A DNA stretch of 38,763 bases from Thalassotalea sp. 1_MG-2023 (GTDB taxonomy: Bacteria > Pseudomonadota > Gammaproteobacteria > Enterobacterales > Alteromonadaceae), in the NCBI RefSeq assembly GCF_030546745.1, contig NZ_JAUOPD010000030.1:1-38763 (forward strand). Direction: 5' to 3'. The notes under the pieces are model-generated. The model saw only the letters and a list, made by a program, of their open reading frames with translations. It had not been told where the DNA came from and did no database searches. This document shows, one piece after another, positions 14,908-22,064 of this stretch; the first letter of the stretch is position 1, and each line of letters starts with the position of its first letter. The position numbers and the translations under genes were made by a program.

Positions 14908-15462
14908 ATGAGTGATTTTACTTTACATACGTTAGAAACCGCACCAGAGAAAAGCAAAGAAATGCTGCAAGATGCTGAACAACAAATGGGGAGTATTCCT
15001 GGCCTGTATGCCGTAATGGCAGAATCGCCTGAAACCTACAAAGGTTATAATGCATTGCATTCATTATTCACCGAAACGTCTTTTAATCCAGAAGAGCTAA
15101 CGGTTGTTTGGCAAACCATTAATGTAGAGCATGAATGCCATTACTGCGTGCCAGCTCATAGCGCTATTGCTAACTCTATGAAAGTTGATCCTGCTATAAC
15201 AGAAGCTTTGCGAAACGAAACAAAATTACCTTCAGATAAACTACAAGCATTGCATGATTTTACACTTGCAATGGTTCGCGAACGCGGTGCAGTTTCAGAC
15301 GAAACGCTTAATGCTTTTTACCAAGCAGGATATGGTCAAAAACAAGTTTTAGAGGTGATTCTTGGTTTATCTCAAAAAGTGATCAGCAATTATGTCAACC
15401 ATGTTGCAAAAACACCTATTGATGCTATGTTCAAAGACTTTACGTGGACAAAAAAGAAGTAA
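14908..15462 (+). CDS. Carboxymuconolactone decarboxylase family, AhpD-like protein
   Basis: The 184-residue protein has the AhpD-like active site ECHYCVPAHS, with C77 and C80 as the redox pair and H84 as the conserved histidine of the CxxC-x3-H motif. AhpD-like enzymes reduce peroxides or pass electrons to peroxiredoxins. The first gene of a three-gene operon, it is followed by a YghU-like glutathione protein and a DsbA-fold protein, so a thiol-based detoxification role is likely. The start has a clear ribosome-binding site (TTAGGAGC). The upstream promoter carries a TetR operator. Confidence 0.88.
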   Translation: MSDFTLHTLETAPEKSKEMLQDAEQQMGSIPGLYAVMAESPETYKGYNALHSLFTETSFNPEELTVVWQTINVEHECHYCVPAHSAIANSMKVDPAITEALRNETKLPSDKLQALHDFTLAMVRERGAVSDETLNAFYQAGYGQKQVLEVILGLSQKVISNYVNHVAKTPIDAMFKDFTWTKKK

Positions 15463-15503
15463 ATTAACATTCATTCCTAAATTGATTAGCAGGAGCATTA
15501 CCG

Positions 15504-16361
15504 ATGAGTGATCAATACCAACCACCGAAAATTTGGCGTCAAGATGCAGTAAGCGGCGGAAAGTGGGCGAGTATTAATAGACCCGTATCAGGTGCTACTC
15601 ATGAAAAAACATTACCTGTAGGAGAGCATCCTTTACAGCTTTATTCAATGGGGACTCCCAATGGGCAAAAAGTCACCATAATGTTAGAAGAATTGTTAGC
15701 GCAGGAAAAAGATGCAGACTATGACGCGCACTATATTGATATAGGCGAAGGAGAGCAGTTTTCATCTGGTTTTGTTGACATCAACCCTAATAGTAAAATT
15801 CCTGCGTTAATAGATCACGAAAACGATAAACATATAAAGGTGTTTGAATCGGCATCGATCTTAATTTATCTTGCTGAAAAATATAACGCGTTATTGCCAA
15901 AAAGTGGAGTTGAGCGTGTATCAGTGTTGAATTGGCTATTTTGGTTACAAGGTTCAGCCCCCTTTTTAGGTGGTGGTTTTGGCCACTTTTATGCTTATGC
16001 GCCTGAAAAATTTGAATACCCTATAAATCGTTTTACCATGGAAATAAAACGACAACTAGATGTATTAGATAAACAACTTGAACACAACGCTTTTATAGCC
16101 GGTGATACGCTTTCCATTGCTGATATCGCAATTTGGCCATGGTATGGCAACTTAGTGTTGGGTAATCTTTATGAAGCAGAACAGTTTTTACAAGTAAATG
16201 AATATACCCACGTACAGCGTTGGGCGAAAGAGCTTCTATCAATGCCTTCATTCCAACGTGGCCAAATTGTAAACCGTAGTTGGGGCGAGGAATGGCAGCA
16301 ACTTAAAAATCGACACAGTGCGCAAGACATCGATAACGTGTTAGCACTAAAGCCTAAATAA
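15504..16361 (+). CDS. yghU: YghU-like glutathione transferase / disulfide-bond reductase
   Basis: The 285-residue protein is about the size of E. coli YghU (288) and has its characteristic N-terminal extension (PPKIWRQDAVSGGKWASINR). A thioredoxin-like GST domain follows: LYSMGTPNGQKVTIMLEEL, then NSKIPALID and FESASILIYLAEKY (the glutathione-binding region). The all-helical C-terminal domain contains the family N-capping motif IADIAIWPW. YghU has disulfide-bond reductase activity with glutathione and acts on organic hydroperoxides. It is 41 bases after the AhpD-like gene with ribosome-binding site CAGGAGC. Confidence 0.9.
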   Translation: MSDQYQPPKIWRQDAVSGGKWASINRPVSGATHEKTLPVGEHPLQLYSMGTPNGQKVTIMLEELLAQEKDADYDAHYIDIGEGEQFSSGFVDINPNSKIPALIDHENDKHIKVFESASILIYLAEKYNALLPKSGVERVSVLNWLFWLQGSAPFLGGGFGHFYAYAPEKFEYPINRFTMEIKRQLDVLDKQLEHNAFIAGDTLSIADIAIWPWYGNLVLGNLYEAEQFLQVNEYTHVQRWAKELLSMPSFQRGQIVNRSWGEEWQQLKNRHSAQDIDNVLALKPK

Positions 16362-16390
16362 TTATCAGCTTATTAGCCCAAAGGACTTTT

Positions 16391-17032
16391 ATGACCGAAA
16401 AAATTAACATCGACATCATTTCAGACGTAGTTTGTCCTTGGTGTATCGTTGGTTACAAGCATTTAGAAGCTGCAATTATCGAGTTAAATCTACAAGATAA
16501 TGTAGAGCTACAGTGGCAACCGTTTGAACTTAACCCAGATATGCCGCTTGAAGGTGAAGAATTAAGTGCGCATATGGCAAGAAAATACGGTTCATCAAAG
16601 GCAGAAAGTGAGCAAGCCAGAAATAATATCACTAAAGCGGCGGCTGACTATGGATTTCATTTTAACTATGTTGAAGGTATGAAAATTGTCAATACTTTTG
16701 ATGTTCATATACTGCTTGATTATGCTCATTCACTTGGTTTACAAACAGCACTAAAAATGCGTTTGTTCAGCGCTTATTTTAGCGAAAATAAAGATATATC
16801 GAATAAAGCTGTGCTGATTAAGGAGGCTGAAGAAGTCGGTATTACCTCTGAACAATCAATAACAGCTTTTGAGAATAATGAAATTAAGCAGCGTGTTAAA
16901 GCACTTGAATCACAATGGCAATCAATGGGTGTATCTGGAGTGCCAACCGTTATTTTCAATCGAACAACGGCTTTAACAGGGGCGCAGCCTCAAGAGACCT
17001 ACAAACAAGCATTGTTATCACTTATGAAATAA
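16391..17032 (+). CDS. DsbA-family oxidoreductase, FrnE-like
   Basis: The 213-residue protein has the FrnE-type DsbA fold. The active site CPWC is at residues 15-18 (IISDVVCPWCIVGYKHLEAA), followed by WQPFELNPDMP and the cis-proline segment SGVPTVIFN near residue 180. No signal peptide is present, so it acts in the cytoplasm, unlike DsbA. FrnE-like proteins isomerise or oxidise disulfides and protect against oxidative stress in some bacteria. It is the last gene of the TetR-controlled operon, 29 bases after yghU, with ribosome-binding site AAGGA. Confidence 0.9.
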   Translation: MTEKINIDIISDVVCPWCIVGYKHLEAAIIELNLQDNVELQWQPFELNPDMPLEGEELSAHMARKYGSSKAESEQARNNITKAAADYGFHFNYVEGMKIVNTFDVHILLDYAHSLGLQTALKMRLFSAYFSENKDISNKAVLIKEAEEVGITSEQSITAFENNEIKQRVKALESQWQSMGVSGVPTVIFNRTTALTGAQPQETYKQALLSLMK

Positions 17033-17150
17033 TAATTAGTTATGAAGATAATCCTGATAGAAAGGCTTCTAAATAAAGTGATGAACGTTTTATGTGAATT
17101 TTCTTACATTTTTCTACTATTTTTTATGTAAATAAGGGTTTATCTTTGAT

Positions 17151-17216
17151 TAGGGTCTGTTGAACTTTCGCGTTTGGTACGAACAAAATTTAATCTCGAA
17201 CGTTCAACAGCCTCTA
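17151..17216. mobile_element. 66-bp miniature inverted-repeat element
   Basis: The ends TAGGGTCTGTTGAACTTTCG and (reverse complement of the right end) TAGAGGCTGTTGAACGTTCG match at 17 of 20 positions. TA flanks both ends, consistent with a TA target duplication. The ends match those of the larger element at 33411-33681. There is no coding capacity, so it could only move with a transposase supplied from elsewhere. Confidence 0.6.
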
Positions 17217-17246
17217 CTTATTTTGTAAAAAATTCAAAGGTGTTTT

Positions 17247-17450
17247 ATGAAACTCATATGGATCTTTATATTAATATGTTCCGCTGGTTGTAGCCAGAAA
17301 CAGCTTTACCAAGTAGGGCAGGAGCATCAAAAAAACGACTGTATAAAACGCGCTATGACCGAATCTGAGTACCGCGAATGCTTACGTGCTGAGCAATTAA
17401 GCCATAAAGAATACAAACAAATAAGAAAACAAGTGATTGAAGATAAATAG
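17247..17450 (+). CDS. Small predicted lipoprotein
   Basis: The 67-residue product has a short lipoprotein signal peptide with lipobox CSAGC, lipidated at C15. The mature part of about 52 residues is hydrophilic, contains two Cys (in NDCIKRAMTESEYRECLRAE) and ends in a charged, probably helical tail. I do not recognise the family. The ATG has a ribosome-binding site (AAAGGTGTTTT). It follows the 66-bp inverted-repeat element by 30 bases and converges on the leftward VTT gene. Confidence 0.7.
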   Translation: MKLIWIFILICSAGCSQKQLYQVGQEHQKNDCIKRAMTESEYRECLRAEQLSHKEYKQIRKQVIEDK

Positions 17451-17532
17451 CCGACGTGTCACCTGTTTTCTCCTTTCTAACTTATAGAAATTTGTTTTGA
17501 TCCCCGATCACCAATTTACCAAAGCTTGTTAT

Positions 17533-18204
17533 TTATAAGTGTTGCTTAGGCCATTGTTGTTTGCTGATATACCGATGGTAAAAAAACCAACTACACCATA
17601 ACACACCAGAAATTCCAAGGGCGGCAATAATAGCGGGTTTAGGGTTTGATATCGAACTGACAGAACCAGCATACGACGCAATTGCAACATAGGGAGCCAT
17701 ACTTAGTACCCAAGCGAGGAAGAACCGATGAAAGTGCATTTGTGTAATTCCGGCTAAACAAGCTGACACTTCCGGTAATATTGGCATGGCCCGAGAGAGT
17801 AAAATAAAGACAAACCCATGTTGTTTAAAGGTTGAACTTGCTTTATCACGCTCTGCCTTGTCTTTTATTATTGTTTTTAGCACGAATTCACCGTAGCGTG
17901 AACTTAACCAATAGCCAACAACTCCAGCTAAAGTCATACCCATTAAACTAGCGATTAGGGCAACGTGGAAGCCAAGAAAATAGCCAGCTAATAAAATAAT
18001 GGTTAGTGTAGGAACGGCGATAAACAAATCAGCGAATAATAGCGCTACAACGATACTAAACACGTACCCTTGATGACTACTTTTAGCAATGATTAACCAG
18101 TGTTTAATTTGTTCAACAGATAATATTCCCGTTGTTTTTATGACTAAAAACGTGAATGCGAAACACGTTGCAATAATCAGCATCACTTTTAATAAGGCGA
18201 GCAT
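17533..18204 (-). CDS. TVP38/TMEM64 (VTT/DedA-like) family membrane protein, second copy
   Basis: The 223-residue protein has about six hydrophobic segments and the VTT features: LFIAVPTLTIILLAGYFLG near residues 61-79, GVVGYWLSSRYG, and the re-entrant segment RAMPILPEVSACLAGITQM near residues 138-156. It would act in the inner membrane; relatives are lipid scramblases or flippases. The ATG has a near-perfect ribosome-binding site (AGGAGG). It is the last gene of a leftward operon with SDR and DUF2141 genes, ten bases after the DUF2141 stop. It is only distantly similar to the VTT protein at 5452. Confidence 0.85.
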   Translation of the reverse strand: MLALLKVMLIIATCFAFTFLVIKTTGILSVEQIKHWLIIAKSSHQGYVFSIVVALLFADLFIAVPTLTIILLAGYFLGFHVALIASLMGMTLAGVVGYWLSSRYGEFVLKTIIKDKAERDKASSTFKQHGFVFILLSRAMPILPEVSACLAGITQMHFHRFFLAWVLSMAPYVAIASYAGSVSSISNPKPAIIAALGISGVLWCSWFFYHRYISKQQWPKQHL

Positions 18205-18214
18205 ACTTAGCCTC

Positions 18215-18649
18215 CTATGGGTAAATTATTGCAATTGAAATGTTGCTTGATGCTTGATGTAGGCTCAACTTGGACTTCTTATATACAGGTGGTCCTGTAA
18301 ACCCTATTTTTTGATTGTTTGAAAATCCTAAACCTTCTTTAGGGTAAACACCTGTCCAATTCTTAGATACTTTTCCATCTTGATTTTCATCATGTAATAC
18401 TTTGATAGCAAAATCTTTTTCTGTGATATTAAAGGTGAAGGTGTGTACGTTATCGGTGACCAATGTCGTTTGACTCGCCAATGCTTGATCATGTTTCTTT
18501 GGAAAGCCATTCTCATTGAAGATCATCACAATTAGGTTTCCACGTCGTGAAACATCTATATTGCTAACGTTAATGGCTATATCTTTGGCATTAATTTTCA
18601 TTGGCGCTACCGTTAATAATGTTGTGTAGAGTATTGGTTTAATATTCAT
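18215..18649 (-). CDS. DUF2141 family secreted protein
   Basis: The 144-residue protein has a signal peptide (about residues 1-21, ending INA). The DUF2141 core follows: LIVMIFNENGFPKK, then AIKVLHDENQDGKVSKNWTG and PKEGLGFSNNQKIGFTGPP. DUF2141 proteins are small beta-rich periplasmic or secreted proteins; the DENxDGK segment looks like a calcium- or metal-binding loop, but function is not known. The gene is nine bases after the SDR gene and ten before the VTT gene on the minus strand, so the three are one operon. Confidence 0.88.
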   Translation of the reverse strand: MNIKPILYTTLLTVAPMKINAKDIAINVSNIDVSRRGNLIVMIFNENGFPKKHDQALASQTTLVTDNVHTFTFNITEKDFAIKVLHDENQDGKVSKNWTGVYPKEGLGFSNNQKIGFTGPPVYKKSKLSLHQASSNISIAIIYP

Positions 18650-18658
18650 TAATATTCC

Positions 18659-19390
18659 TTAATATTTTTTCATTATGTTTTTAGCAATAGAGGGAGTGAA
18701 ACGAAGTAAAAGTTTGAGTAACTTTACTTTACCGAGCGCGTGCTCAAGAACTTCATTTTCTAATCCGGTGAGTATCTGATATGCAGCTTGTTCAACTGAC
18801 AGTTTTTTAACGCCTCTTCCTGTTGTCATGGGAGTATCGACTAACGGTAGAAAAACTTGTTGTACTTGTATGTTAGTTTTTGCTAATTGATAGCGTAAAG
18901 ATTGTGAAAAATTGTTTAATGCTGCTTTTGTAGCACAGTAGACCGCAGAGCTAGTTTTCGGTGCTAAGGCAAGTCCTGAATTTACATTTAATATGATAGC
19001 TTTTTCTTGGTGTAGTAGGGTGGGTAATAATTGATGGGTTAGCATACAAACACTGGTTAAATTAACATTAACTTCATCAATGATTTGCTGAGTTAGAAAA
19101 GTATCATCAATGAAATGTTGGCAATACTGTACAGCTGCGTTGTTAATAAGTAAGTCTATATATTGGTATTCATTTACAATTTTTTCAGCAACAGCCTTGG
19201 TTTCAGTTGGTCTAGCTAAATCGGCTTTTAGTGTAGTAATACCTGAAAACTTTTCTCGCAAGGCATTAAGTTTATATTGATCCCTTGCTATAACAATTAA
19301 TTCATTAGCGGAAAAAAGTTGTTTAACGAGCTGATAACCAATACCTGAAGTTCCACCTGTTATCACAATGCGCCTATTTTTAAGTTTCAT
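18659..19390 (-). CDS. Short-chain dehydrogenase/reductase (SDR)
   Basis: The 243-residue protein is a classical SDR. The nucleotide-binding motif TGGTSGIG is at 11-18, NNAA at 83-86, the catalytic S138, and YxxxK at Y151-K155. R36 after the second beta strand suggests preference for NADP(H). The C-terminus is basic and hydrophobic (KVKLLKLLLRFTPSIAKNIMKKY) and may touch the membrane, as in DltE-like SDRs. The substrate is unknown. It is the first gene of the SDR-DUF2141-VTT operon and is divergent from a Crp/Fnr-type regulator gene 77 bases away. Confidence 0.88.
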   Translation of the reverse strand: MKLKNRRIVITGGTSGIGYQLVKQLFSANELIVIARDQYKLNALREKFSGITTLKADLARPTETKAVAEKIVNEYQYIDLLINNAAVQYCQHFIDDTFLTQQIIDEVNVNLTSVCMLTHQLLPTLLHQEKAIILNVNSGLALAPKTSSAVYCATKAALNNFSQSLRYQLAKTNIQVQQVFLPLVDTPMTTGRGVKKLSVEQAAYQILTGLENEVLEHALGKVKLLKLLLRFTPSIAKNIMKKY

Positions 19391-19451
19391 CCTTTGATCT
19401 CAATATATGTTAATCTGTAGTAAATTTTATCGTGGTCATATTCACAACACA

Positions 19452-19465
19452 TTAACCGAGGTTAA
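19452..19465. promoter_or_regulatory. Palindrome in the divergent SDR / Crp-Fnr intergenic region
   Basis: TTAACC-GA-GGTTAA is a 6-2-6 inverted repeat that overlaps the ribosome-binding site (GAGG) of the regulator gene at 19468. It could be the binding site of that regulator, allowing autorepression and control of the divergent SDR operon. It does not resemble the classical TGTGA-N6-TCACA CRP site. Confidence 0.4.
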
Positions 19466-19467
19466 CA

Positions 19468-20001
19468 GTGGCAACATTTTTTCAATATGTGCAAACGGAA
19501 GGAGAAAGGGTTAGTAAAGAAAAGGGACAATATGTTTTTAATCAGGGAGATCAAGAAGATGCAATATATTTTGTACACTCAGGCTTATTAAAAGCATTTT
19601 ATACCTCTGAACAAGGCAAAGAGTCTATTAAATCATTCTTAACGGCTAATGATGTTATTGGTAGTTTAACGGCACTTTATTTAGGTAAATCAACTTCTTT
19701 TAGCTTAGTTAGTTTAGCACCCACGACTTTGATTAAACTTTCTTTTAAAGCCATTTTAGTGCAGGCAAATCAGGACATTGTTTTTGCTAATGAATTAAAT
19801 GACTTGTTACTTACACTTGCCTTAAAAAAAGAAACGCGAGAATATGAATTGTTATGCTTAACAGCAGAACAACGCTATGCAAAGCTTATTGAATCGACCC
19901 CCACATTATTACAAAACGTAACTCAAAGCGATTTGGCAAGTTATTTAGGCGTGACCCCTGTAGGCTTAAGTCGAATAAAAAAACGTTTATTTACGCGTTA
20001 A
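19468..20001 (+). CDS. Crp/Fnr-family transcriptional regulator
   Basis: The 177-residue protein has an N-terminal cNMP-binding-type beta barrel (YVFNQGDQEDAIYFVHSGLLKAFYTSEQGKE near residues 22-52 contains the usual Gly turns). The helix-turn-helix follows at about 146-175 (TQSDLASYLGVTPVGLSRIK). It lacks the full cAMP-binding Arg-Ser motif and the N-terminal Cys cluster of Fnr, so its signal is unknown. At 177 residues it is shorter than Crp (210). The start is GTG at 19468, with GAGG seven bases before. It is divergent from the SDR operon and leads the genes that follow. Confidence 0.85.
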   Translation: MATFFQYVQTEGERVSKEKGQYVFNQGDQEDAIYFVHSGLLKAFYTSEQGKESIKSFLTANDVIGSLTALYLGKSTSFSLVSLAPTTLIKLSFKAILVQANQDIVFANELNDLLLTLALKKETREYELLCLTAEQRYAKLIESTPTLLQNVTQSDLASYLGVTPVGLSRIKKRLFTR

Positions 20002-20020
20002 CCTAATAAGGAAAATAGCG

Positions 20021-20443
20021 ATGAAACTACAAAAAGCAATTACGTCGGTGATATTTGTTGTGTTGTTATCACTTATAGGTCATAGCCAAGCGGCGCAACA
20101 AATCTCAACAATCGACTTTATTAAAATTAATCAACCTTATAACAAAGAAGCGCTTTATTTTTATGAAAATAACTGGCAAGTGCTGCGTGAACAAGCAGTA
20201 AAAAAAGGGTATATAGATTCCTTTATGTTAATTGAGGTGCCAGCAACATCTAAAGCAGCTTTTCACCTGATGTTAATGACTACTTATCGGAATAAAGAAC
20301 AATTTGAATTACGAGAAAAAAATTTTAGTCAGTTAATGTCGGGCTCTACAGGCCCTAAGTTGTTAAACAATGTGCTTCCTGAACAGTTTAGAACCATGAT
20401 GTTTAATAAAACAAGTTCTACTGTTGTCAGTTCTGAGAGATAA
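20021..20443 (+). CDS. Secreted small protein of unknown function
   Basis: The 140-residue protein has a signal peptide (about residues 1-24, ending SQA) and a soluble domain of about 115 residues. The domain pattern (FMLIEVPATSKAAFHLMLMTTYRNKEQFE) resembles a dimeric alpha-beta barrel such as NIPSNAP-type or heme-degrading folds, but I cannot assign a family. The ATG has a good ribosome-binding site (AAGGAAAATAGCG), 19 bases after the regulator stop. The next gene starts two bases after its stop, so it is part of an operon with the regulator. Confidence 0.7.
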   Translation: MKLQKAITSVIFVVLLSLIGHSQAAQQISTIDFIKINQPYNKEALYFYENNWQVLREQAVKKGYIDSFMLIEVPATSKAAFHLMLMTTYRNKEQFELREKNFSQLMSGSTGPKLLNNVLPEQFRTMMFNKTSSTVVSSER

Positions 20444-20445
20444 AC

Positions 20446-21078
20446 ATGCAATTAATAGATTATTTAAATGAATGCTTTTATACAAAACACACTTTATTAC
20501 AGTTAAGCTATATTTCTGCTAAAAAATTAACTTATCTGCAACAGCAAAAGGTGATGCCAGCGGCATCCTATCGTTTAACCATTCAAGCTAATTGCCAATC
20601 ATTTTTAGCTGAACATTCTGAACAAAGCTATCAAGAGTATTATGCGAAAGGTTATGTTAAGTGGTTGGGTGTTGTTGAAGCGTTGATTGAACCCGCAGAT
20701 ATTTATCAATATTTTAACAAAAATTACCGGCTGACCATTCAACAGTTAAAGCAACAAGGCTTTGTATGTCATGACGAAAAACTACACTCCAAAATAGATG
20801 AACATATTGCCCAAGAATGGCAACATTTTTTAGCTGGAACATATGGACTTTGTACAGCGTCTGGATTAGTAGAAGATATTGCACGAAAAGAATTTGCTAT
20901 AACGTCGATTAATGAGTTAATTGCTGAAAATGAACAAAAGCCAGATTTAACCCGTTTAACAAATGCCGTTAATTTATTAGACAGTGCCAGCAGCTTATTT
21001 GCCCCGCACGAGCGAGTTAACAGTTCACGCCACCGATTGGTGGACCAAGTACGAAAAAAATATCGATTAACTTATTAA
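20446..21078 (+). CDS. DUF6058-like protein
   Basis: The 210-residue soluble, mostly helical protein contains LSYISAKKLTYLQQQKVMPAASYRL near residues 19-43, which resembles an HTH-like opening found in DUF6058 proteins. A central GLCTASGLVEDIARKE (near residues 144-159) is also typical as I recall it. DUF6058 is labelled a natural-product biosynthesis family in databases, but no biosynthetic genes are nearby, so that label should not be taken as function. It starts two bases after the preceding stop and lies in the operon led by the Crp/Fnr-type gene. Confidence 0.6.
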   Translation: MQLIDYLNECFYTKHTLLQLSYISAKKLTYLQQQKVMPAASYRLTIQANCQSFLAEHSEQSYQEYYAKGYVKWLGVVEALIEPADIYQYFNKNYRLTIQQLKQQGFVCHDEKLHSKIDEHIAQEWQHFLAGTYGLCTASGLVEDIARKEFAITSINELIAENEQKPDLTRLTNAVNLLDSASSLFAPHERVNSSRHRLVDQVRKKYRLTY

Positions 21079-21098
21079 GAATAACTAGGGTGATAACC

Positions 21099-21524
21099 AT
21101 GGACATTACGCTTTTGGCGAATAATGAAGATTATGAACACGTACTTGAAGTCATGTTACAACTGCGGCCGCAATACAATAAAAAATCTTTGGCTGAACAA
21201 ATTAAAAAGCAACAACAAACTGGTTACAACATTGTGTATGTTAAAGATAACGGAAAAGTACTTGCCGTTGCTGGTTTTGTTATTGGTGAAAAACTAGCTT
21301 GGGGTAAATACTTATACGTTGATGATTTAGTAACAAATGAAGCTTTCCGTTCAGCGGGAGTTGGCCACAATATATTGGCTTGGCTTGAGGACTTTGCTAA
21401 AGAGCAGGGCTGTACTCAGTTACATTTAGATTCTGGGGTTCAACGTTATTCTGCACACAAATTTTATTTACGAGAAGGTTTTGTGATCGCAAGCCATCAT
21501 TTTTCTAAAACAGAGTTACTTTAA
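21099..21524 (+). CDS. GNAT-family N-acetyltransferase
   Basis: The 141-residue protein has the GNAT core: LYVDDLVTNEAFRSAGVGHNIL near residues 67-88 contains the acetyl-CoA-binding loop, in the degenerate form RSAGVG instead of QxxGxG/A. LHLDSGVQRYSAHKFYLREGF follows near residues 105-125. The acceptor is unknown. The ATG at 21099 is preferred over an in-frame GTG at 21090 because TAGGGTGATAACC spaces the ribosome-binding site well. It is 20 bases after the DUF6058-like gene and likely ends the operon. Confidence 0.85.
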   Translation: MDITLLANNEDYEHVLEVMLQLRPQYNKKSLAEQIKKQQQTGYNIVYVKDNGKVLAVAGFVIGEKLAWGKYLYVDDLVTNEAFRSAGVGHNILAWLEDFAKEQGCTQLHLDSGVQRYSAHKFYLREGFVIASHHFSKTELL

Positions 21525-21576
21525 ACTTTACTGAGTTATTTTAGCGACTATTCATTATTTAGGATAAGGGAAGTTC

Positions 21577-21996
21577 ATGGCAGAGAATAAGAGTGCAATG
21601 CACACTGAATGGCAGTTATTGCAAAATCAATGTGATAGTTATGAAAAACATGCATTGCTTATTAAGCTTGTGTGTATATTCATGCTGTTTATTGCATTTG
21701 TTTTTAATGAAATATCAATGTATTTAGTATTGTTTATTTTATTAATGTGGGGACAAGAATCAATTTGGAAAACTTATCAATCACGGATTGAACAACGCAT
21801 TATTACTCTTGAACAAGCGATAGTAGATCCAACATCTTCGACTCAAGCGTATCAATATCAGCGTGAATTTTTAGCCAATCGACCAAGCCAATTAACACTG
21901 ATAAAAACCTACCTACAACAGTCTATAAGGCCTACTGTAGCGTATACTTATCTTGGTTTGCTATTGATAGTTTTTATCCGTTGTTACTTGTGGTAA
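21577..21996 (+). CDS. Small membrane protein of unknown function
   Basis: The 139-residue protein has two close hydrophobic segments near residues 26-55, a charged middle region, and a third near the C-terminus (TYLGLLLIVFIRCYLW). I do not recognise the family. The ATG follows ATAAGGGAAGTTC. It converges on ald, with a shared terminator at 22024-22050. Confidence 0.65.
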   Translation: MAENKSAMHTEWQLLQNQCDSYEKHALLIKLVCIFMLFIAFVFNEISMYLVLFILLMWGQESIWKTYQSRIEQRIITLEQAIVDPTSSTQAYQYQREFLANRPSQLTLIKTYLQQSIRPTVAYTYLGLLLIVFIRCYLW

Positions 21997-22023
21997 TGGT
22001 AACCATCAGAAATGATTAAACAT

Positions 22024-22050
22024 AAAAAAGCCGGAAAACCGGCTTTTTTT
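22024..22050. terminator. Bidirectional Rho-independent terminator
   Basis: AAAAAAGCCGG and CCGGCTTTTTT pair around the loop AAAA, with A-runs and T-runs on both sides. It serves the rightward membrane gene and the leftward ald gene. Confidence 0.9.
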
Positions 22051-22064
22051 GAATTAATGATTCA

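Noticed and set aside
17474-17490. TTTCTA/TAGAAA hairpin between convergent genes as a terminator
   Set aside because: The stem is only 6 bp and AT-rich; it could easily be chance.
20446-21078. Natural-product gene cluster inferred from the DUF6058-like protein
   Set aside because: No synthase, carrier protein or tailoring genes are adjacent; the family label alone is not evidence.
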